The translations under genes were made by a program, and so were the position numbers. The notes below the pieces were generated by a model, which ran no database searches, was not told the origin of the DNA, and saw only the letters and a program-made list of their open reading frames with translations. This document shows, piece after piece, positions 46,980-56,800 of a DNA stretch of 64,000 nucleotides (position 1 is the first letter of the stretch; each line of letters begins with the position of its first letter). The stretch comes from an uncultured Paracoccaceae bacterium (GTDB lineage Bacteria; Pseudomonadota; Alphaproteobacteria; Rhodobacterales; Rhodobacteraceae), in assembly GCA_947498415.1 (NCBI GenBank), contig CANMKB010000001.1, forward strand, positions 496,001-560,000, read 5' to 3'.

Positions 46980-47819
46980 ATGTCTGAAACCATGTATCCG
47001 ATCGACCCAACGAGCCTTTTGACGCCGACCAAAGACGCCAAAGCGCTGGGTGCGACCTATGCAGAGCAATATCAATCTGGTGAACCGTATCACCACATCT
47101 GCATTGATAACTTCTTGCCAACAGACTTGATTGATAACGTGATCGAAGATCTCAAGCAGTTGCCGGATGCGGAAACCAGCTTTAGCCGACCTCAGGAAAA
47201 TCTGAAATCATCCTACATTCCAGAGCGTCTACCGACTTTTACCAAAAACCTGTTCTACGCTTTCAACTCACGTCCTTTTGTGGCGTTCCTTGAAGAGATG
47301 ACAGGCATCAAAGGGCTAATCCCCGATCCGTATTTCTTTGGCGCGGGCATTCATAAGACCAAGAATGGTGGGCATCTGGATATCCATGCCGACTTTAACG
47401 TGCACTCGGTTATGCGTGTCGAACGTCGCCTGAATGTACTGATTTACCTGAATCATGATTGGCAAGAAGAATGGGGTGGTAGCTTTGAAATTTGGGACAA
47501 AAAGATGACCCAAAAAATGGCGAGCTTTGTACCTACTTACAATCGAATGGTATGCTTTTCGACTGGGTCAGATACGTTCCACGGAAACCCTGAACCGGTG
47601 AACCATCCGGATGGTGAGGCTCGTCAATCCATAGCGTTGTATTACTACACGGCCACATGGGATGGGACACGCAAAGAGCATGACACCGTGTTCAAACCAC
47701 GACCTGAAACCGCGGATGAAGTGGATCGTTTGATGGCGCGGCGTGAGTTGGTGAAAGACCTGATTCCACCAAAAATCTACCGCCGAATTGCTGGGCATTT
47801 GCACCGCATCGGGCTTTAG
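46980..47819 (+). CDS. 2-oxoglutarate/Fe(II)-dependent oxygenase
   Basis: This 279-residue protein fits the prolyl-4-hydroxylase-like 2OG-Fe(II) family. The iron ligands appear as HxD in GGHLDIHADFNVH (about 135-147) and a later His in SDTFHGNPEPVNHP, with an Arg in GEARQSIALYYYT to bind 2-oxoglutarate. The ATG at 46980 follows GAGAGTAGTC. The substrate is unknown; similar proteins act on proteins or on sugar chains. The stop overlaps the end of the asparaginase gene by four bases (convergent). Confidence 0.85.
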   Translation: MSETMYPIDPTSLLTPTKDAKALGATYAEQYQSGEPYHHICIDNFLPTDLIDNVIEDLKQLPDAETSFSRPQENLKSSYIPERLPTFTKNLFYAFNSRPFVAFLEEMTGIKGLIPDPYFFGAGIHKTKNGGHLDIHADFNVHSVMRVERRLNVLIYLNHDWQEEWGGSFEIWDKKMTQKMASFVPTYNRMVCFSTGSDTFHGNPEPVNHPDGEARQSIALYYYTATWDGTRKEHDTVFKPRPETADEVDRLMARRELVKDLIPPKIYRRIAGHLHRIGL

Positions 47820-48760
47820 CCTTTTGTAATTTCGCCACATAGATTTTGGTTAAGGCGATCCATCGGGTCGCCTTTTGCAGATAATGCATGGTGCATCTTG
47901 GCATATGCTGCCTCTACAGTCATATCACGCCCGTCGATCACACCATTATTGATCAGAATTGAGCCCGCAGCATAGGTGCCAAGGGCCATGCCGCCTTCGG
48001 GGCATTGGCTGACGCCGAGAACGGGAATACCTCGTGACCTAGCGGTATGTAGTGCCGCCGCTAAGGTGTCTGAGTTTGGCGCAGTGCCCGATCCATATAC
48101 ACGTAGCACCAATCCATCACAGACTTCAGCCGCGGTTTGAAACAGTTCAAACGGAATGCCCGGCGCCAAGGCCAACACGGCGATTTTGTGGTCGCGATAC
48201 GCATGGGCTTTCAGAGTTTCAGAGACCTGCACCGGAGGTGTGTCCCAGGGATCTGCGCGAAAGGCATCAAAGTCGCGGGAATGAGACTTTCTGGTCCGTG
48301 CGCCATGGAGCAATTGCCCCGCAAACTGAACCCATACGCCAGCTGGTGCTGAGGCGGCCGCGTTGAGGGCATCGTGCAAATTTTGAGTGCCGTCGTTGTT
48401 TGGAACAGTCAGGGGCAGCATAGAGCCTGTAACGATGACAGGGATCGATAGGCCTTCTAGAGCGAATGACAACGCTGCGGCGGTATAAGCAAGGGTGTCT
48501 GTGCCATGGGTCACAACAACACCTTGGTAGTCTGAATGCATCGACACGATGGTTTCGGCAACACGTGTCCAATCGCTGGGTTGCGCTTCGGCGCTGTCGA
48601 TTAACGGATCAAGCAGTTGAATATCAACAGGGGTAGACACTTGGCCATCACCGACAAGCTCTTTGACGAAGGTTTCTACAACACCCGCTTTAGGCGCAAA
48701 GCCATCAGCGGTGGCGGTCATACCAATGGTGCCGCCCGTATGGATCAGAAGAAGAGACAT
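47816..48760 (-). CDS. L-asparaginase-family amidohydrolase
   Basis: This 314-residue protein shows the two threonine motifs of bacterial asparaginases: LLIHTGGTIGM near 4-14 and VVTHGTDTLAYTA near 80-92, plus SDWTRVAETI and an MLPLTVPNNDGTQN loop. Asparaginases hydrolyse asparagine to aspartate and ammonia. No signal peptide is seen, so it is cytoplasmic. It is convergent with the 2OG oxygenase and divergent from the sugar kinase. Confidence 0.88.
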   Translation of the reverse strand: MSLLLIHTGGTIGMTATADGFAPKAGVVETFVKELVGDGQVSTPVDIQLLDPLIDSAEAQPSDWTRVAETIVSMHSDYQGVVVTHGTDTLAYTAAALSFALEGLSIPVIVTGSMLPLTVPNNDGTQNLHDALNAAASAPAGVWVQFAGQLLHGARTRKSHSRDFDAFRADPWDTPPVQVSETLKAHAYRDHKIAVLALAPGIPFELFQTAAEVCDGLVLRVYGSGTAPNSDTLAAALHTARSRGIPVLGVSQCPEGGMALGTYAAGSILINNGVIDGRDMTVEAAYAKMHHALSAKGDPMDRLNQNLCGEITKG

Positions 48761-48883
48761 AGAACGTGCCTAGTTTACTTCGTTCGTCTAATCTACAGGA
48801 AAGCCAAAATAGAGAGAGACATGTGGTTTTGGTAGCGGTAACAATTACTGCCAAGTAAGTCAGCTTTTGGGGAGGAAAGCTCG

Positions 48884-49807
48884 ATGATTTTATGCGCTGG
48901 AGAGTGCTTGATCGATATGTTGCCGTTCAAAGGCGACGATGGGATTTCTGCGTTGCGCCCAGTGGCCGGGGGCGCGGTGATGAATACAGCCATTGGATTG
49001 GGTCGCCTTGAGGCTCCTGTACAATTTGTCAGCGGTGTTTCCAACGATCAGTTTGGAGATATGATTGTTGAGCATTTGCGCAGCAGTGGGGTGCCCACAG
49101 AGTCAGTTATTTTTAGTGATCGCCCAACCACACTTGCGTTTGTGGCCGTAAACGATGGCGTGGTTTCCTATGATTTTTATGACGAGGCTACGGCCGGTCG
49201 TATGCTTAGCCCAGACCAAATGCCGGCCGTCTCAAAAGAGGCTAAAGCTCTGTTCTTTGGTGGTATCAGTCTGATCAGCGAGCCTGCGGCGGATACCTAT
49301 GCGACCTTCTTACAAGAAAACGCTGATGGTCGACTTGTAGTGATGGACCCAAACATTCGCCCGGCCTTTATCAAAGATGAGGCTGCCTATCGCGCACGAT
49401 TGTACAAAATGCTTGCACAGACCGATGTCGTGAAATCCTCTGATGAGGATTTGGAATGGCTATTCCCTGACGCGCCATCGATAGAAGCTGCCATTAAGGC
49501 ATTACAAAACCTCGGCCCTTCGATCGTGTTGTTTACCGAAGGCGCAAAGGGCGCAACGGCTTTTAGATCTAAAGGGTCCAGCATCTTTGTGGCATCCGAA
49601 AAGGTGAGGGTTGTAGACACAGTCGGAGCCGGAGATACCTTTAACGCTGGGTTTTTGGCTGGACTGTCAGATCAAGGGGCACTTACGGGCGATGTTTCGG
49701 ATTTGACGGATGATGTGATTAAGTCGGCCTTAGCCTTTGCCGCAAAATGCGCAGCCATTTCCGTTGGGCGTGCTGGTGCTCAGCCCCCTTGGCGTCACGA
49801 AGTTTAG
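48884..49807 (+). CDS. PfkB-family carbohydrate kinase
   Basis: This 307-residue kinase has the PfkB signatures: the N-terminal GECLIDMLPF and GGAVMNTAIGLGRL, and the C-terminal DTVGAGDTFNAGFLAGL with the catalytic Asp. It resembles fructokinases (FrcK/ScrK). ATG 48884 follows GGGGAGGAAAG, a very good ribosome binding site. No sugar transporter or hydrolase genes lie nearby to identify the substrate. The tRNA-Leu gene follows in the opposite direction. Confidence 0.88.
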   Translation: MILCAGECLIDMLPFKGDDGISALRPVAGGAVMNTAIGLGRLEAPVQFVSGVSNDQFGDMIVEHLRSSGVPTESVIFSDRPTTLAFVAVNDGVVSYDFYDEATAGRMLSPDQMPAVSKEAKALFFGGISLISEPAADTYATFLQENADGRLVVMDPNIRPAFIKDEAAYRARLYKMLAQTDVVKSSDEDLEWLFPDAPSIEAAIKALQNLGPSIVLFTEGAKGATAFRSKGSSIFVASEKVRVVDTVGAGDTFNAGFLAGLSDQGALTGDVSDLTDDVIKSALAFAAKCAAISVGRAGAQPPWRHEV

Positions 49808-49893
49808 CATCCTGTCAGGGTCATAATGGTGGCCTTGAACACACTTAAACCTTCGCTGTTGCGAAGCACCTGGTGTAAAATTTTTAGGAAAAG

Positions 49894-49980
49894 TGGTGCC
49901 CAGAAGAGGACTCGAACCTCCACGTCCATACGGACACTAGCACCTGAAGCTAGCGCGTCTACCAATTCCGCCATCTGGGC
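49894..49980 (-). tRNA. tRNA-Leu (CAG)
   Basis: An 87-base tRNA gene with encoded CCA at 49894-49896. The acceptor stem is GCCCAGA with TCTGGGC, the anticodon stem CTAGC/GCTAG encloses TTCAGGT (anticodon CAG, G37), there is a long variable arm TGTCCGTATGGACGT typical of leucine tRNAs, and GAGG-TTCGAGT-CCTC forms the T arm. Confidence 0.97.
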
Positions 49981-50298
49981 TTAGATGTCGTGAAGGGGGA
50001 TTTAGAGATATGACCCAACGGTGTCAACGCGCTTTTTAAAGTTTTTGCGAAAAACCACTAATTCTATTGGGGTCGGGGTGGGGGATCTTTTACCTCATTG
50101 TTATTTAAGTGAAATTCCGAATTTTCGCGATGGTTAGTGCTGCCAAAAGAGGTAAGTATTTTGCTATGTTGGGCAAACATCTACGGTTATGACGTCACAA
50201 TTCTTCATTTATTCTAAGGAAATCGAGTATTTTGGAGCTTGTTCCAATTCGTATCGGCAGGTAATTGACTTCTAATTCCCAAGTTGTGGAGGGCTTCG
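49981..50298. other. Intergenic region of about 318 bases
   Basis: No gene or strong hairpin is visible. It carries the promoter of tRNA-Leu (leftward) and that of the NDUFA9-like gene (rightward). The middle is AT-rich. Confidence 0.5.
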
Positions 50299-51273
50299 AT
50301 GTCTAAACTTGTCACCATTTATGGCGGTTCCGGATTTGTTGGGCGTTACATAGCCCGTCATTTGGCAAAAGATGGATGGCGTGTGCGTGTCGCAGTGCGC
50401 CGCCCGAACGAAGCCATGCATGTTAAGCCTTATGGTGCGGTTGGTCAGGTTGAGCCTGTTTTATGCAACATCCGTGATGAAGCCTCGGTTCAGATGGCTA
50501 TGGATGGTGCTGACGCGGTGGTGAACTGTGTTGGTATTCTGGCGGAGAACGGCAAAAACAACTTTGACGATGTCCAAAACGAAGGCGCCGAGCGAATTGC
50601 GCGCCTCGCTGCCGCCGTAGGTGTTGAGCATATGGTGCATTTGTCTGCGATCGGCGCGGACGAAAATTCGAACAGCGAATATGCGCAAACCAAAGCTCTT
50701 GGGGAAAAAGCCGTTCTGGCACATATGCCCAATGCACTGATCCTGCGTCCGTCGGTTGTTTTTGGTCCTGAAGATGAGTTCTTTAACCGCTTTGCTGGTA
50801 TGCCGGGGCCGATTGTGCCTTTGGTGGGCGGCAAAACCAAATTCCAGCCTGTCTATGTCGACGATGTCGCGCGTGCTGCAGTGGCAGGTGTTTTGCAGGG
50901 CAAGACTGGTGTGTTTGAACTTGGTGGGCCAGATGTCGTTACGCTTCGGGACGCTGTTTCAAACATGTTGGGCGTTATCCATCGCCGCAAATTGATTGTG
51001 AATTTACCATTCTTTGTTGGTGCGATTATTGCAGGCAGCCTGGGGCTGGCGCAAAGCCTGACCTTAGGGCTGTTCAGAAACACTCAGCTGACGAGTGATC
51101 AGGTGAAACTGCTGCGCCAGGATAACGTGGTTGCCGAAGATGCGCAGACACTTGAAGATTTGGACGTCAAACCAACCCCAATGTCTTCGATCCTGGAGGA
51201 ATACCTTTGGCGCTACCGCCCCTCTGGTCAGTATGATGCGATCAAGGATTCAGCAAAGAACCTGAACGCTTAA
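50299..51273 (+). CDS. NAD(P)-binding protein of the complex I NDUFA9 family
   Basis: This 324-residue protein is an atypical short-chain dehydrogenase with the motif VTIYGGSGFVGRYIARHL (GxxGxxG) at 4-21, ADAVVNCVGIL, and MVHLSAIGADENSNSEYAQTKALGEKAV with the YxxxK pattern. Relatives include the NDUFA9 subunit of mitochondrial complex I and bacterial homologs thought to assist the NADH dehydrogenase. ATG 50299 follows GGAGGG. A strong terminator follows. Confidence 0.88.
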   Translation: MSKLVTIYGGSGFVGRYIARHLAKDGWRVRVAVRRPNEAMHVKPYGAVGQVEPVLCNIRDEASVQMAMDGADAVVNCVGILAENGKNNFDDVQNEGAERIARLAAAVGVEHMVHLSAIGADENSNSEYAQTKALGEKAVLAHMPNALILRPSVVFGPEDEFFNRFAGMPGPIVPLVGGKTKFQPVYVDDVARAAVAGVLQGKTGVFELGGPDVVTLRDAVSNMLGVIHRRKLIVNLPFFVGAIIAGSLGLAQSLTLGLFRNTQLTSDQVKLLRQDNVVAEDAQTLEDLDVKPTPMSSILEEYLWRYRPSGQYDAIKDSAKNLNA

Positions 51274-51280
51274 TGTTTTA

Positions 51281-51309
51281 AAAAGGCGGGCCACTTTGGC
51301 CCGTTTTTT
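51281..51309 (+). terminator. Rho-independent terminator after the NDUFA9-like gene
   Basis: CGGGCC (51287-51292), loop ACTTT, GGCCCG (51298-51303) and six T residues; A residues precede the stem so it may also serve convergent uppP. Confidence 0.9.
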
Positions 51310-52111
51310 ATGTGTAGGCGATGATCAACAAAATGACGCCTAGGATCACGCGATAGATCACATATGGCGTAAAGCTGACACTTTGCAAAAGCTTCATCAT
51401 AAGCTTGAGGGCCAGCAGGGCAGACACAAATGCCATAGACGCTGCGATGGCGCAGTCTTTGGCTTGATCTGCCGTCCAATCCAACCCGGTATCAAGCAGT
51501 AAGTATCCGCCACTCGCGAGAATGGTTGGAATGCTCATCAGCATTGCAAGTCGTGCGCTGCTTTCGCGATCATATCCAAGCGCACGGGCGCCAGTGATTG
51601 TGATGCCTGACCGAGACGTTCCGGGGATCAATGCGATGGCTTGCCATAAACCCATGATAATTGCGTCTTTGAGCGTCCAGTCTGTTGTCGACTTTTGAAC
51701 GGAGCCTTTTTGGTCCATCCACCAAAGGGCGATACCAAATCCAAGCATCGTCCACCCGATGACGGCGATCGATCGCATCATGTCGTCAATGCCGGTCGCG
51801 GCAAGGAAAATCCCAAAAAGCACAACTGGAATGGTGGCTATCGCAAGCAAGAACGCGAGTTTCGGGCCGGGCTCTGCAATTTGGCCAACCAACATCTTAG
51901 GTACGCCGAAAACTGCGGTTCGAACATCAGCCCAAAAGTACAATATAACTGCGCCAAGGGTGCCGACGTGTACTGCAACGTCAAGCAATTGTCCCTGATC
52001 CTCAGTTCCGAGAAGATTGGGGAGTAAAATGAGATGTCCAGATGATGAAACCGGAAGAAATTCGGTGATGCCCTGAATAAGGGCGAGAAGAATCAGGTGA
52101 TACAAAGCCAT
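51308..52111 (-). CDS. uppP: UppP undecaprenyl-diphosphatase
   Basis: UppP (BacA) removes a phosphate from undecaprenyl diphosphate to recycle the lipid carrier of cell-wall synthesis; raised dose gives bacitracin resistance. The 267 residues have about eight membrane segments and the family motifs LIQGITEFLPVSSSGHLIL near 10-28 (with the catalytic glutamate) and GTSRSGITI. ATG 52111 (MALYHLILLALIQG) gives the family N-terminus; the upstream 46 codons are not protein-like. Confidence 0.95.
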   Translation of the reverse strand: MALYHLILLALIQGITEFLPVSSSGHLILLPNLLGTEDQGQLLDVAVHVGTLGAVILYFWADVRTAVFGVPKMLVGQIAEPGPKLAFLLAIATIPVVLFGIFLAATGIDDMMRSIAVIGWTMLGFGIALWWMDQKGSVQKSTTDWTLKDAIIMGLWQAIALIPGTSRSGITITGARALGYDRESSARLAMLMSIPTILASGGYLLLDTGLDWTADQAKDCAIAASMAFVSALLALKLMMKLLQSVSFTPYVIYRVILGVILLIIAYT

Positions 52112-52330
52112 TGCGGTAGGTTCCAATTTGCCTTGATGCACGTATAAACCAGCCAAAAAAGAATGGTAGAGTTCATTTAGGTCCGAATTGGACTTAAAAT
52201 TACCGCAATAATCGTCAAATTCCGCATCTTGACATAAAGAAATCCTCATTTAGGTAAGTGTTTCTGACTTTTATACCAATATCGCTTTGATTAAACAGAT
52301 CGAACCGAGACTTTGCAGGAGGCAGCAGCT

Positions 52331-53764
52331 GTGGCTAAGCAACCGATGCTTAAATTTGTGACCGTAGACCGGGATATGCCGGAAAAACGCGCCGCGGATG
52401 AACGCAATCAAGACTATAACGAGATCTATGCAGCCTTTGCTGAAGCTAAAGCTGAGGAGCAAGCGTCTCGCTGCAGCCAGTGTGGTGTGCCGTACTGCCA
52501 ATCACATTGTCCTCTGCACAATAACATTCCAGATTGGCTTCGTCTCACAGCGACTGATCGTTTGGAAGAGGCCTATGAGGTATCTCAGGCGACCAACACC
52601 TTCCCTGAAATCTGTGGCCGTATTTGCCCTCAGGATCGTCTGTGCGAAGGCAACTGTGTGATCGAGCAATCCGGTCACGGCACAGTGACAATTGGTGCAG
52701 TCGAAAAATACATCACAGATACAGCTTGGGAAAAAGGTTGGGTCAAACCGATCAAGCCTCTCGAAGAGCGTGCTGAAAGCGTTGGCATCATTGGTGCAGG
52801 CCCTGGTGGTTTGGCAGCGGCTGACTTCCTGCGCCGTCAAGGCGTTCAGGTGACTGTATATGATCGCTACGATCGTGCGGGCGGTTTGCTGACCTATGGC
52901 ATCCCTGGCTTTAAGTTGGAAAAAGACGTTGTGATGCGCCGCAACGAACAGCTCGAGCTGGGCGGTGTGACCTTTAAACAGAACTGCAACGTTGGCGAAG
53001 ACATTTCGTTCGCAGACATCCGCACAGCGCATGACGCAGTTGTTATCGCAACAGGTGTTTATAAATCACGCGATCTTCAAGGTCCGGGCGCCGGCGCCAA
53101 AGGCATTGTAAAAGCGCTCGACTATCTAACGGCCTCTAACCGTCTAAGCTTTGGCGACACGGTGCCAGAGTTTGAAAGCGGTGAGCTGAACGCAGCTGGT
53201 AAGAAAATTGTTGTCATCGGCGGTGGTGACACCGCGATGGACTGTGTGCGTACAGCGATCCGTCAGGGCGCGGAAAGCGTGAAATGCTTGTATCGCCGTG
53301 ACCGTGCCAACATGCCGGGCTCTCAGCGTGAAACACAGAACGCCGAAGAAGAAGGCGTGGTTTTTGAATGGCTCGCAGCGCCCAAAGGTTTTACCGGCGA
53401 CGCGGTGAACGGCGTGATGGTTCAGCGTATGCGTTTGGGTCAACCCGATGCATCTGGCCGTCAGTCTCCTGAAGTGATCGAGGGTGCAGACTACGTTGAA
53501 GAAGCCGACTTGGTTATCAAGGCATTGGGCTTTGAGCCTGAAGAGCTGCAAACATTGTGGAATGAGCCAGAGCTAGAAGTGACCCGTTGGGGCACAGTCA
53601 AAGCTGCCTTTACCACGGGTGAAACGGCGATGGACGGCGTTTATGCGGTTGGTGACATCGTGCGCGGGGCTTCGTTGGTCGTTTGGGCGATCAAAGATGG
53701 CCGCGATTGCGCCGAGGCCATCCTGAAACGCTTTGATGCCGCGAAATCAATCGCAGCTGAGTAA
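52331..53764 (+). CDS. gltD: GltD glutamate synthase small subunit (NADPH)
   Basis: GltD takes electrons from NADPH through FAD and iron-sulfur centres and passes them to GltB for glutamate formation from glutamine and 2-oxoglutarate. The 477 residues have cysteine-rich segments CSQCGVPYCQSHCPLHN and CGRICPQDRLCEGNC, then FAD motif GAGPGGLAAADFL and NADPH motif GGGDTAMDC. GTG 52331 is chosen because a full AGGAGG lies at 52318-52323. It is the first gene of gltD-gltB. Confidence 0.95.
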   Translation: MAKQPMLKFVTVDRDMPEKRAADERNQDYNEIYAAFAEAKAEEQASRCSQCGVPYCQSHCPLHNNIPDWLRLTATDRLEEAYEVSQATNTFPEICGRICPQDRLCEGNCVIEQSGHGTVTIGAVEKYITDTAWEKGWVKPIKPLEERAESVGIIGAGPGGLAAADFLRRQGVQVTVYDRYDRAGGLLTYGIPGFKLEKDVVMRRNEQLELGGVTFKQNCNVGEDISFADIRTAHDAVVIATGVYKSRDLQGPGAGAKGIVKALDYLTASNRLSFGDTVPEFESGELNAAGKKIVVIGGGDTAMDCVRTAIRQGAESVKCLYRRDRANMPGSQRETQNAEEEGVVFEWLAAPKGFTGDAVNGVMVQRMRLGQPDASGRQSPEVIEGADYVEEADLVIKALGFEPEELQTLWNEPELEVTRWGTVKAAFTTGETAMDGVYAVGDIVRGASLVVWAIKDGRDCAEAILKRFDAAKSIAAE

Positions 53765-53781
53765 ATCCAAAGAATAGTGCT

Positions 53782-53818
53782 GGCCGACGCCCTGACCCGT
53801 CAGAGCGCGTCGCTGGCC
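53782..53818. repeat. Compound hairpin in the gltD-gltB gap
   Basis: GGCC-GACGC (53782-53790) pairs with GCGTC and then GGCC (53807-53818), with a small CTGA/TCAG stem inside. It lies 37 bases before gltB and may tune the ratio of the two subunits. Confidence 0.55.
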
Positions 53819-53855
53819 TCACAGTTGACCTACCGAGTTGGGGAAGGGTTAAGAC

Positions 53856-56800
53856 ATGACAAAGTACGATGAAAATTGGGTCCGCGACGAAGAAGCAAAG
53901 CGGAAGTACCTCGCAGAAAATGGTCTTTATGACGAAAGCGAAGAGCATTCTTCGTGTGGTGTAGGCCTTGTTGTTTCTCTGGACGGGCAAAAAAGCCGTA
54001 AGGTCGTCGAAGCCGGTATTGATGCGCTGAAAGCAATCTGGCACCGCGGTGCTGTTGATGCAGACGGCAAAACAGGTGACGGCGCGGGCATCCACGTACA
54101 AATCCCTGTTCAGTTCTTCTATGATCAAATTCGTCGTACAGGTCATGAGCCTGCGAAAGATGAATTGATCGCGGTTGGTCAGGTCTTTTTGCCACGCACC
54201 GATTTTGGGGCGCAGGAAACCTGCCGGACAATTGTAGAAACCGAAGTTCTGCGTTTGGGGTATCGCATTTACGGCTGGCGCCACGTGCCGGTCGACATTA
54301 CCTGCTTGGGCGAAAAGGCCAACGCAACGCGCCCTGAAATCGAACAGATCCTGATTTCCAATTCCAAAGGCGTTGACGAGGAAACATTTGAGCGTGAGCT
54401 TTATGTGATCCGCCGTCGCATCGAAAAGAAAGCCGCCGCAGCTGGTGTTGGAGAACTATATATTGCGTCTCTGTCTTGCCGTTCAATCATCTACAAAGGG
54501 ATGATGTTGGCTGAACAGGTTGCTGTATTCTACCCAGACCTGATGGATGAGCGTTTTGAATCTGCATTTGCGATTTATCACCAGCGCTACTCCACCAATA
54601 CATTCCCGCAGTGGTGGCTGGCTCAGCCTTTCCGCATGTTGGCGCACAATGGTGAGATCAACACGCTAAAGGGCAACGTCAATTGGATGAAGTCCCACGA
54701 AATTCGCATGGCGTCTGCCTATTTTGGCGAGCTGGCGGAAGACATCAAGCCAATCGTTCCAAACGGCGCATCTGACTCTGCGGCTTTGGATGGTGTGTTT
54801 GAAGTGTTCGTTCGCGCCGGCCGATCCGCTCCCATGGCGAAAACCATGCTGGTTCCTGAAAGCTGGTCAAAGCAAGCGGTTGAGCTGCCGCAAAGCTGGA
54901 TTGACATGTATTCCTATTGCAACTCTGTGATGGAACCGTGGGATGGCCCTGCCGCTTTGGCGATGACCGACGGTCGCTGGGTCTGTGCCGGTCTTGACCG
55001 TAACGGCCTGCGCCCGATGCGCTATGTCGTCACGGGCGATGGCCTGCTGATCGCGGGTTCTGAGGCTGGCATGGTGCCAACTGAAGAAGGGACTGTTGTT
55101 GAAAAAGGCGCACTTGGCCCGGGGCAGATGATCGCTGTCGATATGGCCGAAGGCAAGCTGTACCACGACACTGAGCTGAAAGATAAACTTGCAAACGCAC
55201 GCCCTTATGGCGACTGGGTTGGCAAAATCCGCGATCTAGATACCGAGCTGAGCAAAGTAACAGAGATGCCTTTGCACACGGGTGAAGAGCTGCGTCAGCG
55301 CCAGATCGCTGCGGGCTACACAATTGAAGAGCTCGAGCAAATTCTTGCGCCGATGGCCGAGGATGCGAAAGAAGCATTGGCATCCATGGGCGACGATACA
55401 CCAAGCGCGGTGCTATCGAACAAGTACCGCCCGCTGAGCCACTTCTTCCGCCAGAACTTCTCGCAGGTGACAAACCCTCCAATCGACTCTTTGCGTGAAT
55501 TCCGCGTGATGTCGCTTAAGACGCGCTTTGGAAATCTAAAGAACGTTTTGGATGAAGACGGCAGCCAAACCGAGATCGTGCTTTTGGATAGCCCGTTCGT
55601 TGGAAACGTGCAGTTTGAAACCTTGCTTAAGGCGTTTGACGACACGGTCATTCGTATTGATTGTACTTTCCCTGCGAAAGGTGCGCAGGGTGCGTTGCGC
55701 GAAAACCTCGAACGTATTCGCAACGAAGCCGAAGATGCTGTGCGTTCCGGTGCGGGACACATTGTTCTAAGTGACATGCGTCAATCGGCTGATCGTGTGG
55801 CAATGCCAATGATCCTTGCGACCTCTGCAGTACACAGTCACCTGACACGCAAAGGCTTGCGTACATTCAGCTCGTTGAACGTTCGGTCTGCTGAATGTAT
55901 CGATCCGCATTACTTTGCGGTTCTGATCGGCGCAGGTGCGACGGTTGTAAACGCATATCTAGCAGAAGACTCCCTCGCTGACCGCATTCAGCGCGGCTTG
56001 TTGGACGTGGATCTGACAACTGCGATTGCACGCTACCGTGAAGCGATTGACGCGGGCCTGCTTAAGATCATGGCGAAGATGGGGATCTCTGTGATTTCGT
56101 CTTATCGCGGTGGTCTAAACTTTGAGGCCGTTGGCCTATCTCGTGCGATGTGTGCTGAGTACTTCCCTGGCATGACATCCCGGATTTCTGGGATTGGTGT
56201 CTCTGGCATTCAAAAGAAAGCCGAAGAAGTGCACGCCAAAGGCTATGCTGCTGAATCCAAGGTACTGCCAATTGGCGGTTTCTATAAGGCACGTAAGTCT
56301 GGTGAAACCCACGCGTGGGAAGCGCAGTCAATGCACTTGCTGCAAGCCGCATGTAACCGCGCGTCGTTTGAGCTGTGGCAGCAATATTCTGCAAAGATGC
56401 AGTCTATGCCGCCGATCCACCTACGTGATTTGCTGGATGTTAAGCCATTGGGCAAGCCGGTTCCGATTGAAGAAGTCGAATCGATCACTTCGATCCGTAA
56501 GCGTTTTGTAACGCCGGGCATGTCTTTGGGGGCGCTGTCTCCAGAAGCACACAAGACCCTGAACGTTGCGATGAACCGCATTGGCGCCAAGTCAGACTCG
56601 GGTGAGGGCGGCGAAGATCCGGCGCACTTTGTGCCAGAGCCTAACGGCGATAACCCATCTGCTAAGATTAAGCAGGTTGCGTCTGGTCGTTTTGGTGTGA
56701 CTGCAGAATACCTGAACCAGTGTGAAGAGCTGGAAATCAAGGTCGCACAGGGTGCGAAACCGGGTGAAGGTGGTCAGCTCCCAGGTATGAAGGTGACTGA

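Noticed and set aside
52112..52249. N-terminal extension of UppP
   Set aside because: It is polar, unlike the family, and the conserved membrane start is at 52111.
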